Shown one piece after another: positions 26,866-35,614 of a stretch of 64,000 bases of DNA; positions within the stretch are counted from its first letter, which is position 1, and each line of letters begins with the position of its first letter. Below the pieces are notes generated by a model, which searched no databases, had not been told where the DNA came from, and was given only the letters and a program-made list of their open reading frames with translations. The translations under genes and the position numbers were made by a program. Origin of the DNA: an uncultured Roseobacter sp. (lineage in GTDB: Bacteria; Pseudomonadota; Alphaproteobacteria; Rhodobacterales; Rhodobacteraceae); the NCBI RefSeq assembly GCF_947492555.1, contig NZ_CANLNE010000003.1, forward strand, positions 682,001 through 746,000. The letters run 5' to 3'.

Positions 26866-28626
26866 ATGGAAACTGCCACCGATCCTGATCCCCAGACCCG
26901 CGCCATCAACTGGCGTGTGCGCGTGGCGTTGGCCGTGCTGCTGCTGCTGGCCGTTGCCGTGGTTTCGGTCACCAACAAGCTGCTGACGGATCGCTTTACA
27001 GAAAGCACGCGGAACCGTGCCGAATTGCGGTTGGCGCTTTACAGCGGGAACCTGCTGTCGGAGCTTCGACAGAACGCGATTGTGCCGCAGTTGCTGGCGC
27101 GGGATGCGGAGCTGATCGGGGCGCTGAATTCCGCGGATTACACGGCATCGACCCGCCGGTTGATTTCCTTCGTGGAAGAGATCGGGGCGGCTTCTCTAAT
27201 GCTGCTCGATATCGACGGGCGCACGGTGGCGGCCACTGATCGCAACAGGTTGGGATCAAGTCACCGCCCGGAGGCCTATTTTGTCGATGCGATCCGGGCG
27301 AGCGCCACGATTTTCACGGTGGCTGAGCGTGAAACGGGCGGGTACGGGTTTTTCTATTCGCGCCGGGTGCAATCGGGGTCTGATGTGCTGGGCGTGATCG
27401 TGGTTGAGGTGGATTTGCAGAAATTCGGACGTGCCTGGGCCGGGATTTCGGATGCGGTGATCGTCACCGACAGCACCGGTACGATCATCCTGACGACGGA
27501 GCCGCGCTGGCAGGGGCGCACCGAGGAAGAAGCGCTGGTACGTCACACGCCGGAAAATGCAATTCAGCGCGCCATTCAGGCGACCGCGGACTGGACCCAG
27601 CTGCCGCCCGACGCCTATCTGCAGGGCGAGGCGGTGATGCGGCTGGAGACGCGCATTCCCTTCCGGGGATGGCGCATGGCGAGCTTCACCACCTATGCGA
27701 GCGTGCGCGAGCGGGTGAACGGCGTGCTGGCCTTGGAAATCATGGGATTTGCGATTCTTCTGGCGCTCAGCTTCTATGCACTGAGCCGTCGGACCGCATT
27801 GCGCATGGCGCTGTTTCAGCGGGAATCTGCCGAGTTGCGGACACTGAACGTGGCGCTGCAGCGGGAAATCGCCGAGCGAAAACGGGTGCAGGAAACGCTC
27901 GCCGTGGCTGAGCAGACGCTGGAACAATCGAGTAAACTCGCGGCCTTGGGCGAGATGTCCGCCGCCGTGAGCCATGAGCTCAATCAGCCTTTGGCGGCGA
28001 TGAAAACCTACCTCGCCGGGGCGCGGCTGCTCTTGCGACGTAACCGGCAGGAAGAGGCGCTTTCGTCTTTTGGACGCATTGACGATCTGATCGAGCGGAT
28101 GGGCGGAATCACCCGCCAGCTCAAGTCTTATGCGCGCAAGGGGCAAGAGGCGTTTTCCCCAGTGGACATGGGCGATGCGCTCGCCTCCGCCCTGTCGATG
28201 ATGGAGCCGCAGCTGCGCCAGCGGCACGTCCAGATTTCGCGCATCATCCCCGATACGCCCGTGCGGGTGATGGGCGACCGGTTGCGCATTGAGCAGGTCA
28301 TGGTGAACCTGTTGCGCAATGCTATTGACGCCACCAAGTCGGAGCAGAGTCCCAAGGTGGATATCCTGTTATCGGCGGGTGAGACGGCGACCCTGACCGT
28401 GCGCGATAACGGGCCCGGTATCGAAGACCTCGACCAATTGTTCGAACCCTTTTACACCACGAAACAGGCCGGAGATGGGGTGGGGCTGGGCCTTGCCATC
28501 TCGTCTGGTATCGTTAACGACCTAGGTGGAAGGTTAACAGCGCGGAACGGACAGGCCGGCGGCGCAGTTTTTGAAATGCAGCTACCAATATTAGGCAGCG
28601 ACCACAGTACACAAGCGGCGGAGTAA
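26866..28626 (+). CDS. dctB: C4-dicarboxylate-type sensor histidine kinase
   Basis: A 586-residue DctB-like kinase: N-terminal membrane helix (about 20-40), a double-PDC periplasmic sensor (about 45-285), a second helix, a coiled linker (QREIAERKRVQETL), HisKA with His370 in SHELNQPLAAMKTYLAGAR, and an HATPase domain (NLLRNAIDA, DNGPGI, GVGLGLAISSGIV). The length and the NQPLAAM box are those of DctB. It is followed after 3 bases by the response regulator. No dctA or dctPQM genes are nearby, so the controlled transporter lies elsewhere. Confidence 0.88.
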   Translation: METATDPDPQTRAINWRVRVALAVLLLLAVAVVSVTNKLLTDRFTESTRNRAELRLALYSGNLLSELRQNAIVPQLLARDAELIGALNSADYTASTRRLISFVEEIGAASLMLLDIDGRTVAATDRNRLGSSHRPEAYFVDAIRASATIFTVAERETGGYGFFYSRRVQSGSDVLGVIVVEVDLQKFGRAWAGISDAVIVTDSTGTIILTTEPRWQGRTEEEALVRHTPENAIQRAIQATADWTQLPPDAYLQGEAVMRLETRIPFRGWRMASFTTYASVRERVNGVLALEIMGFAILLALSFYALSRRTALRMALFQRESAELRTLNVALQREIAERKRVQETLAVAEQTLEQSSKLAALGEMSAAVSHELNQPLAAMKTYLAGARLLLRRNRQEEALSSFGRIDDLIERMGGITRQLKSYARKGQEAFSPVDMGDALASALSMMEPQLRQRHVQISRIIPDTPVRVMGDRLRIEQVMVNLLRNAIDATKSEQSPKVDILLSAGETATLTVRDNGPGIEDLDQLFEPFYTTKQAGDGVGLGLAISSGIVNDLGGRLTARNGQAGGAVFEMQLPILGSDHSTQAAE

Positions 28627-28629
28627 GCC

Positions 28630-29964
28630 ATGACACAAGCCATGAAAATCGCAATTGTGGATGATGAACAGGACATGCGGCAATCGATCAGCCAATGGCT
28701 GGCGTTATCCGGATATGATACCGAAACCTTTGGCAGCGCCGAGGATGCGCTCAAGGTTCTGGGCCCGGATTATCCCGGTATCGTGATCTCCGACATCAAG
28801 ATGCCGGGTATGGATGGGATGCAGTTCCTGAAAAAGCTGATGGGCAATGACAGTGCCTTGCCGGTAATTATGATCACAGGGCACGGGGATGTGCCGATGG
28901 CGGTGGAGGCGATGCGCGTGGGCGCGTTTGATTTCCTCGAAAAGCCGTTCAACCCTGACCGGATGAACGAGCTGGCCAAGAAGGCCACTGGTGCGCGGCG
29001 TCTGGTCATGGACAACCGCGCCTTGCGGCGTGAGTTGTCGGATGGCGGCCAGTTGATGAAAAAGCTCATCGGGCAGAGCCCGGTCATGGAGCGGCTGCGT
29101 GAGGATATTCTCGATCTGGGGCAGGCCGATGGTCATGTGCTGATCGACGGCGAAACCGGGACCGGCAAGACGCTGGTGGCCCATGCGCTGCATGCCGTTG
29201 GCAGTCGTGCGGGCAAGAAGTTCGTGCTGGTGAGCTGTGGCGCCTACGAGGAAGAGGCGCTGAGCAAACGGCTCTTTGGCCCCATGAACCCGGAAGACGC
29301 GCAGCTGCCCGCGATTGAAGAAGCGCGGGGCGGCACGCTGGTGCTGGAAGACATCGAAGCGCTGACCGAAACCCTGCAGGCGCGGTTGCTGAGCGTGATC
29401 AACGAGCAGGGGGCCCCGGCGGAAACGCGGATTGTGGCCATCTCCAACCTGCAGGAGGCAGGCCGTACGTCCGAGGATGCCTTGCGGGCCGATCTCTTTT
29501 ACCGTCTTGCGGCTTTGCGCATCACCGTGCCGCCGCTCAGGCAGCGTGGCGAGGATATTCTGACACTGTTCACGCGGCTTTCTGAGCAGTTTTCGGACGA
29601 ATATGGCTGTGATGCGCCGCAGGTCTCCGCACAGGAGGCCGCGCAACTGCTGCAGGCGCCGTGGCCGGGCAACGTACGCCAGCTGATCAACGTGGCGGAA
29701 CGCGCGGTGCTGCAATCGCGGCGTGGCTCCGGGACCATCGCGTCGCTGCTGATGAACGATCACGAGGACATGCAACCGGTGATGACCACCGAAGGCAAGC
29801 CACTGAAGGAATATGTTGAAGCCTTCGAGCGGATGCTGATCGACAATACCATGCGCCGCCACCGCGGCTCTATCGCCAGCGTGATGGAGGAATTATGCCT
29901 GCCACGCCGCACGTTGAACGAGAAAATGGCCAAATACGGGTTGCAGCGGTCCGACTATCTTTGA
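28630..29964 (+). CDS. dctD: DctD-like NtrC-family regulator lacking the GAFTGA motif
   Basis: A 444-residue regulator: receiver domain with phospho-acceptor Asp55 (SDIKMPG), AAA+ domain with Walker A GETGTGKT (174-181), and a C-terminal Fis-type HTH (GSIASVMEELCLPRRTLNEKM). The loop that normally carries GAFTGA, the sigma-54 contact, is missing: LFGPMNPEDAQLPAIEEARGG (216-235) runs straight on. Walker B is also altered (GGTLVLEDIEAL). It probably acts without sigma-54, as known for Rhodobacter NtrC. Pairs with dctB. Confidence 0.88.
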   Translation: MTQAMKIAIVDDEQDMRQSISQWLALSGYDTETFGSAEDALKVLGPDYPGIVISDIKMPGMDGMQFLKKLMGNDSALPVIMITGHGDVPMAVEAMRVGAFDFLEKPFNPDRMNELAKKATGARRLVMDNRALRRELSDGGQLMKKLIGQSPVMERLREDILDLGQADGHVLIDGETGTGKTLVAHALHAVGSRAGKKFVLVSCGAYEEEALSKRLFGPMNPEDAQLPAIEEARGGTLVLEDIEALTETLQARLLSVINEQGAPAETRIVAISNLQEAGRTSEDALRADLFYRLAALRITVPPLRQRGEDILTLFTRLSEQFSDEYGCDAPQVSAQEAAQLLQAPWPGNVRQLINVAERAVLQSRRGSGTIASLLMNDHEDMQPVMTTEGKPLKEYVEAFERMLIDNTMRRHRGSIASVMEELCLPRRTLNEKMAKYGLQRSDYL

Positions 29965-30443
29965 GGGCTGCCGTTTTCCGCTGATCTCGCGAAAAATTGC
30001 GTAGAATCTGCAGGCTAGGTTCGTTTTGCGGTCCGGCCTGTAGATTGCCCATTGTGTTTTATCGTACAGTCGCATTATCTAGAGTGACGAAGGTGCGCCG
30101 CGATACCGCGTGCAACCTTTGGATGAGATTCGCTGCAATGGACGCCTGTGTGGGACGTATCGCACCTCCGTTGCAGACCGATTGGGCCGGAAACGGCCAA
30201 CGAACCGCTGACGTGGTCAAGGCCAGAGGGCCCCAAACACGCAGTATATAATGGATACGAGGCCGCTTCGTCGTGCCCGTGTCGGAGAAGAAACGCGATG
30301 ACGCGCGCCGATGCATTGAGCAGAACCGCCTTGGCCCCACTGGGTCAGGCCCTGCACGCGTCCCTGATCGCCCTGACAAGACACATCCCATATCTCGCTG
30401 ATCCGCCTGGGTTGGCGCGGTCATGGCTGTGCAATTTGGAAAT
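29965..30443 (+). promoter_or_regulatory. Long leader region upstream of rne
   Basis: A 479-base gap without a recognisable gene. A TATAAT box lies at 30247-30252 (within GTATATAATGG), but the -35 position is poor. Transcription from here gives an rne leader of roughly 180 bases. RNase E genes commonly have long leaders used for autoregulation by cleavage. The small frames across the region have no family resemblance. Confidence 0.4.
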
Positions 30444-33164
30444 ATGGCTAAGAAAATGCTTATCGATGCCACCCACGCGGAGGAAACCCGCGTCGTGGTG
30501 GTGGACGGAAACAAGGTCGAGGAGTTCGATTTTGAATCCGAAAACAAGCGCCAGCTTGCTGGCAATATCTATCTCGCAAAAGTAACCCGGGTCGAGCCGT
30601 CGCTGCAGGCGGCCTTTGTCGACTATGGCGGCAATCGGCATGGTTTCCTGGCGTTCTCGGAAATTCACCCTGACTACTATCAGATCCCGGTCGCGGACCG
30701 TCAGGCGCTGATGGAAGAAGAACGCGCCTATGCCGAAGCGCAGAAGGCCAAGGAAGACGAAGACGACAAGCCCAAACGCCGCTCGCGCAGCCGGAGCCGG
30801 TCCAAGGCAAAGGCCGCTGAGGCCGTCAGCGATGACGCAACCGCGACCAAGGATGTGGAATCCGACCAGATCGACGGGATGCAGACCATTGATCTGGACG
30901 ACGAGGAAGGCACGTCTCCGATGGAGCGGGTGCCGGAAACGCCTGTTGAGGAACCCGAAGATACGCCCGAAGACGCCGTGTCCGCGGAAGCGGACGACGC
31001 GCCCGCCGAAGCAGACGGCGAGAACGCGGCGGAGAGCGCCGACGACAGTGATGATGACGAGGATGACGCGCCGAAACGTAAATCCGACGCCTCGGCCAAG
31101 GATGACAGCATCGAATCCGTGGCGGATGACGATGACCAGGAAGATATCAGGCCCGCGCGTAAACCGCGCCCGCGCCGCTACAAGATTCAGGAAGTCATCA
31201 AGGTCCGTCAGATTCTGCTGGTGCAGGTCGTCAAGGAAGAGCGCGGCAACAAGGGGGCAGCACTGACCACCTATCTGTCGCTGGCCGGTCGGTACTGTGT
31301 GCTGATGCCCAACACAGCGCGTGGGGGCGGGATTTCCCGCAAGATCACCAATGCCGCCGACCGCAAGAAGCTCAAGGAAATCGCCAATGAGATCGAGGTG
31401 CCGGAAGGCGCCGGGCTCATCGTGCGGACCGCCGGGGCGAAACGCACCAAGGCGGAGATCAAGCGCGACTATGAATATCTGCAACGGCTCTGGGAGCAGA
31501 TCCGCGAATTGACGCTGAAATCAATCGCGCCGGCGAAGATCTACGAAGAGGGCGACCTGATCAAACGCTCGATCCGCGATCTCTACAACCGCGAGATCGA
31601 CGAGGTCTTTGTCGAGGGCGAGCGCGGCTACCGCATCGCCAAGGACTTCATGAAGATGATCATGCCGTCCCACGCGAAGAACGTGAAGCTCTACACCGAG
31701 AGCCTGCCGCTCTTTGCGCGCTATCAGGTGGAAAGCTATCTGGCGGGCATGTTCAACCCGACTGTGCAATTGCCCTCGGGCGGCTATATCGTGATCGGCG
31801 TGACCGAGGCGCTGGTGGCCATAGACGTCAACTCTGGCCGGGCGACCAAGGAAGGCTCCATCGAGCAGACCGCGACCAAGACCAATCTGGAGGCCGCCGA
31901 CGAGGTAGCCCGCCAGCTGCGTCTGCGCGACCTTGCGGGGCTGATCGTCATCGACTTCATCGACATGGACGAGCGCAAGAACAACGCCGCCGTCGAAAAA
32001 CGCATGAAGGAAAAGCTCAAAACCGACCGCGCCCGCATTCAGGTAGGCCGCATCTCGGGCTTTGGGCTGATGGAGATGTCGCGCCAGCGTCTGCGCCCGG
32101 GGATGATCGAAGCCACCACGCAGCCCTGTCAGGCCTGCCACGGCACGGGTCTCATCCGGTCCGATGACAATCTGGCGCTGTCGATCCTGCGGCAGATTGA
32201 GGAAGAGGGCACGCGCAAGCGCTCCCGCGAGGTGCTGGTGCGTGCGCCCGTGGGCATCGCCAACTTCCTGATGAACCAGAAACGCGAACACATCGCCCAG
32301 ATCGAAGGGCGTTATGGTCTGTCTGTCCGCATCGAAGGCGACCCGGCGCTGGTCAGCCCCGATTTCAGCCTTGAGAAGTTCAAGACCGCGACCCGCATCG
32401 TCACGGCATCTGCCGCGCATGTGGTGTCGGTAGACACCTCGATCATGGATCAGGTGGATGCGGATGAGGACGAGGACGTGGTAACCGAGGAGGCTCCGGC
32501 CCCGCAGGGCGCCGAAGCGACCCGGAGCGAGGAGGGAGATGGCGAGGGCAAGCCCAAACGCCGCCGTCGTCGTCGGCGGCGCAGCCGAAACAAGTCGAAT
32601 GGCGGTGAAAACGGCCAGACATCTGAGGCGAACGAGGCATCCGGGACTCAAGACGACGCTGACACTACTGCGAAAAACGGCGCTGACACGACCGTAGAGA
32701 CCGTTGAAGCACCTGCGGAAGCTGAGGAAGCAACCCCGGAAGCAGCGGCGGAAAAACCCAAACCCAAGCGGCGCTCGCGGACATCCAAGGCAAAAGCCGA
32801 GGCCGAAGCCGCAGCGACCGAGGATGCGACGATCAGCGAAGAGGTTGCGGAACCGGCGGCGGAAGAGGCAAAACCAGCCGAGAAGCCCAAGCGCAAGCGC
32901 GCGAGCCGCGCCAAGAAGCCCAAAGCTGAGGAAGCGGTTGCAGAACCTGTTGAGGAGGTGACGGCGGCTGAGACGCCTGAACCCATCCCCGCACCCGAGC
33001 CTGTTGCGCCGGAACCGGTGGCTGCAACGCCGGAACCGGTGGCTGCAACGCCAGAACCGGAAGCTGCACCTGAACCGGAACCTGCTGCGGCTGCACCCGA
33101 GCCCGTCGAGGAACCGGCACCGGCCAAACCGAAACGCAAGGGATGGTGGTCGCTGGGCGGCTGA
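30444..33164 (+). CDS. rne: Ribonuclease E
   Basis: A 906-residue RNase E, the endonuclease and scaffold of the degradosome. The start is MAKKMLIDATHAEETRVVV; an earlier GTG adds 7 residues. S1 domain residues flank an acidic insert (about 95-245). Next come the RNase H-like and DNase I-like catalytic parts (VAIDVNSGRAT, VIDFIDMD) and the zinc-link Cys562-x2-Cys565. The C-terminal 220 residues are low-complexity, Pro/Ala/Glu-rich with basic patches (RRRRRRRSRNK), as expected for an RNA- and protein-binding scaffold. Confidence 0.96.
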   Translation: MAKKMLIDATHAEETRVVVVDGNKVEEFDFESENKRQLAGNIYLAKVTRVEPSLQAAFVDYGGNRHGFLAFSEIHPDYYQIPVADRQALMEEERAYAEAQKAKEDEDDKPKRRSRSRSRSKAKAAEAVSDDATATKDVESDQIDGMQTIDLDDEEGTSPMERVPETPVEEPEDTPEDAVSAEADDAPAEADGENAAESADDSDDDEDDAPKRKSDASAKDDSIESVADDDDQEDIRPARKPRPRRYKIQEVIKVRQILLVQVVKEERGNKGAALTTYLSLAGRYCVLMPNTARGGGISRKITNAADRKKLKEIANEIEVPEGAGLIVRTAGAKRTKAEIKRDYEYLQRLWEQIRELTLKSIAPAKIYEEGDLIKRSIRDLYNREIDEVFVEGERGYRIAKDFMKMIMPSHAKNVKLYTESLPLFARYQVESYLAGMFNPTVQLPSGGYIVIGVTEALVAIDVNSGRATKEGSIEQTATKTNLEAADEVARQLRLRDLAGLIVIDFIDMDERKNNAAVEKRMKEKLKTDRARIQVGRISGFGLMEMSRQRLRPGMIEATTQPCQACHGTGLIRSDDNLALSILRQIEEEGTRKRSREVLVRAPVGIANFLMNQKREHIAQIEGRYGLSVRIEGDPALVSPDFSLEKFKTATRIVTASAAHVVSVDTSIMDQVDADEDEDVVTEEAPAPQGAEATRSEEGDGEGKPKRRRRRRRRSRNKSNGGENGQTSEANEASGTQDDADTTAKNGADTTVETVEAPAEAEEATPEAAAEKPKPKRRSRTSKAKAEAEAAATEDATISEEVAEPAAEEAKPAEKPKRKRASRAKKPKAEEAVAEPVEEVTAAETPEPIPAPEPVAPEPVAATPEPVAATPEPEAAPEPEPAAAAPEPVEEPAPAKPKRKGWWSLGG

Positions 33165-33183
33165 GCCCTCTGCAGACAAGATC

Positions 33184-33211
33184 AAAGGCGCGTCTTCGGG
33201 CGCGCCTTTTT
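33184..33211 (+). terminator. Rho-independent terminator of rne
   Basis: AAAGGCGCG and CGCGCCTTT form a 9-bp stem with an eight-base loop, followed by further Ts. It lies 19 bases past the rne stop and just before the convergent tusA stop, so it may serve both. Confidence 0.85.
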
Positions 33212-33219
33212 CGCGTCTA

Positions 33220-33450
33220 TCAGGCTTTGCGGATCACGTAGACCTGCACCGCACCTTCATTCATGGCCGAGACCAGCTCGTGCCCCGCCTCGGCACAGAA
33301 ATGCGGCACGTCCACAATGGCTGCGGGATCATCCGCCCGCATCGTCAGCGTTTCACCAGCCGCCAGTGCCTGCAAGCGTTTACGCGCCTTCAGGACGGGC
33401 AGGGGGCACAACAGCCCGGTGGCGTCGAGATCATTCTTGGTTTCGCTCAT
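33220..33450 (-). CDS. TusA-family sulfurtransferase
   Basis: A 76-residue SirA/TusA protein with the CPxP motif: the sulfur-carrying Cys15 in ATGLLCPLPVLKARK. The start is at MSETKND, since the upstream ATG adds 12 atypical residues. It delivers persulfide sulfur to tRNA thiolation, molybdenum cofactor or other sulfur pathways. It is divergent from ccdA, also a thiol-redox gene, 92 bases away. Confidence 0.85.
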   Translation of the reverse strand: MSETKNDLDATGLLCPLPVLKARKRLQALAAGETLTMRADDPAAIVDVPHFCAEAGHELVSAMNEGAVQVYVIRKA

Positions 33451-33542
33451 AAGCCTCAGATAAGCGTGATGTTTCAGTCTGTCCACAAGGTTGTGACCGG
33501 CGCTGGCGTGACCTCTTAACGCTTATCCTTTAGGGGTGAGAC

Positions 33543-34295
33543 ATGTTTGGAATCGAAATCATCGACGCGGGCCTGCTCCCGGCCATGATCGTCGCCCTCT
33601 TTGCGGGCGTCATCAGCTTTTTGAGTCCCTGCGTGCTGCCCATCGTGCCGCCCTATCTGGCCTATATGAGCGGCGTTTCCATCAATGAAATGTCGGGTGA
33701 GACCGCCGCGCGCCGCCGCGCCGTGATTGCGGCGCTGTTCTTTGTGCTGGGGCTCAGTACGGTCTTCCTCATCCTCGGCTTCACGGCCTCGGCTTTCGGC
33801 GCGTTTTTTCTGCAAAACCAAGTGCTCTTTGCGCAGGTTTCCGGTCTTGTGGTGATTGTCTTTGGCCTGCATTTCGTGGGCCTTTTCCGTATTCCCTTCC
33901 TCGATCAGGAAGCGCGTCTGGATGCCGGGGATCAGGGCGGGTCGAGCTTTGGCGCCTATGTTCTGGGCCTCGCCTTTGCCTTTGGCTGGACCCCCTGCAT
34001 CGGCCCGCAATTGGGCGCAATCCTGTCGCTGGCCGCCTCTGAGGCCTCGGTCAGCAAGGGGACCTTGCTGCTGGGCATATATGCCGCCGGGCTGGGCATT
34101 CCGTTCCTGCTGGCCGCGATGTTCATGACCCGTGCTGTCGGCGTCATGAACAGGCTCAAACGCCACATGAAAACCATTGAACGCGCCATGGGCGGGCTGC
34201 TGATCCTCGTCGGGCTGGCCATGGTCACCGGCGCCTTCACCACTTTCTCCTACTGGCTGCTGGAGCAATTCCCGGCCTTGGCATTGTTGGGCTGA
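33543..34295 (+). CDS. ccdA: CcdA-type cytochrome c biogenesis thiol transporter
   Basis: A 250-residue inner-membrane protein with six helices that passes electrons from cytoplasmic thioredoxin to periplasmic thiol proteins. The two redox Cys residues are in FLSPCVLPIVPPYLAYMSG and FGWTPCIGPQLGAIL. It lacks the DsbD periplasmic domains, as CcdA does. Two genes further on is a P450, but there is no clear functional link. Confidence 0.92.
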   Translation: MFGIEIIDAGLLPAMIVALFAGVISFLSPCVLPIVPPYLAYMSGVSINEMSGETAARRRAVIAALFFVLGLSTVFLILGFTASAFGAFFLQNQVLFAQVSGLVVIVFGLHFVGLFRIPFLDQEARLDAGDQGGSSFGAYVLGLAFAFGWTPCIGPQLGAILSLAASEASVSKGTLLLGIYAAGLGIPFLLAAMFMTRAVGVMNRLKRHMKTIERAMGGLLILVGLAMVTGAFTTFSYWLLEQFPALALLG

Positions 34296-34351
34296 TCCCC
34301 TTAGACTGTGCATCACCCCAGCGATGCTGCCGGGATGCATAAGGTCTGGTC

Positions 34352-35614
34352 ATGGGCAGCACGTCTGACACTCGCGTATACCGCCGCAAGGTGTTTTACA
34401 TCCCGGGCTACGATCCGTTCCCGCCCCGTCGGTACCGCGAACTTTACCGTACCGAAGGCGCCGCGCAGGCGGCGATCACCGGCTACAGCCTGACCATGGG
34501 AGGCGGGTTGGACGGCGACCGATTTGGCTGGCGGGTTGAAGCGGAGATCGACGGTCAGCGTACGGATGCCGAGATTGAGGTGCTGGTCTGGTCCGATATC
34601 GTCAGGGACAGCCGAGTACAGTCCATCCCGGCGACCTATCTGTCTCTGGTGCGCACAGCGTGGATTTACATCTCCACCGGCGCTCTCTGGCGGTTGATGC
34701 GCCTGCGCAAGGGACCGGTCATCGCGGCTCTCTACCCGATTGCGATGCTGATTGCGCAACTGGTGACGGCGGTGTTGCTGGGGTGGCTCGTCTGGCGCGG
34801 TCTGGAAAGCCTGCTATGGTTGGTTCTGCCGGTGTCATTTACCGGGCAGACGGCCGCCGCTGTTCTAACCACCGTCGCGGCGGTGTTGGGCATGCTCTCT
34901 GCCATCTTCCTTCTACGCTGGTTCAGAGAGGCTGACGGCAAGTTTTTCGCCTACTACCTGATGCATGATTTTGCCCATAGCGCTGCGCTGAAGGGGGCGT
35001 ATCCCGCCTCTATTCGCCCTCGATTGAAGCAGTTTGGCGACGTCATTGCCGCCGCGTTGCACAGCGATGTGGACGAGGTGCTGGTGGTTGGCCACTCCTC
35101 CGGGGCGCATCTGGCGGTGACCGTGCTGTCTGACCTGTTGCGCGAAGAACGGGTGCCTGCCCGAAAGCCCGCATTGGGCCTGCTGTCTTTGGGGCATGTG
35201 GTCCCGATGCTGTCGTTCCTGCCAGACGCGCAGGGCCTGCGACGCGATCTGCGCAACCTCTCGACGCGGGAAGACCTGGCTTGGGTGGATGTGACGGCAC
35301 CAGGGGACGGTTGCTCTTTTGCGCTCTGCGATCCGGTGTCGGTCTCCGGCCAGAAAACTGACCAAAAACGCTGGCCCCTGGTGTTTTCAGCCGCCTTCAC
35401 CCAGAGCCTGTCTCCCGCGCGCTGGCGCGCCCTGCGCTGGCGGTTTTTCCGACTGCATTTCCAGTATCTCTGCGCCTTTGACCGTCCCAAGGACTATGAT
35501 TACTTCCAGATCACCGCCGGGCCTGTGTCCTTGCGGGATCGCTACGCCGGCCGTCCGGCATCGGCCTCGCGGATTGATCACAGCGTCAGCAAATTCACTT
35601 CTGTCGGCCCATGA
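34352..35614 (+). CDS. Membrane-anchored alpha/beta-hydrolase-like protein, unknown function
   Basis: A 420-residue protein with an N-terminal soluble part (KVFYIPGYDPFPPRRYRELYRTE), two to three membrane helices (about 125-195), and a C-terminal alpha/beta-hydrolase region with the nucleophile elbow VVGHSSGAHL. The FYIPGYDP segment would be the first strand and oxyanion loop of the same fold, so the helices appear inserted into a split hydrolase domain. I do not recognise a named family. Its stop overlaps the P450 start (ATGA), so the two are co-translated. Confidence 0.7.
   Translation: MGSTSDTRVYRRKVFYIPGYDPFPPRRYRELYRTEGAAQAAITGYSLTMGGGLDGDRFGWRVEAEIDGQRTDAEIEVLVWSDIVRDSRVQSIPATYLSLVRTAWIYISTGALWRLMRLRKGPVIAALYPIAMLIAQLVTAVLLGWLVWRGLESLLWLVLPVSFTGQTAAAVLTTVAAVLGMLSAIFLLRWFREADGKFFAYYLMHDFAHSAALKGAYPASIRPRLKQFGDVIAAALHSDVDEVLVVGHSSGAHLAVTVLSDLLREERVPARKPALGLLSLGHVVPMLSFLPDAQGLRRDLRNLSTREDLAWVDVTAPGDGCSFALCDPVSVSGQKTDQKRWPLVFSAAFTQSLSPARWRALRWRFFRLHFQYLCAFDRPKDYDYFQITAGPVSLRDRYAGRPASASRIDHSVSKFTSVGP

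Noticed and set aside
31521-33185. 554-codon minus-strand ORF
   Set aside because: Antisense shadow of rne; Arg/Phe/Leu-rich peptide without a family.
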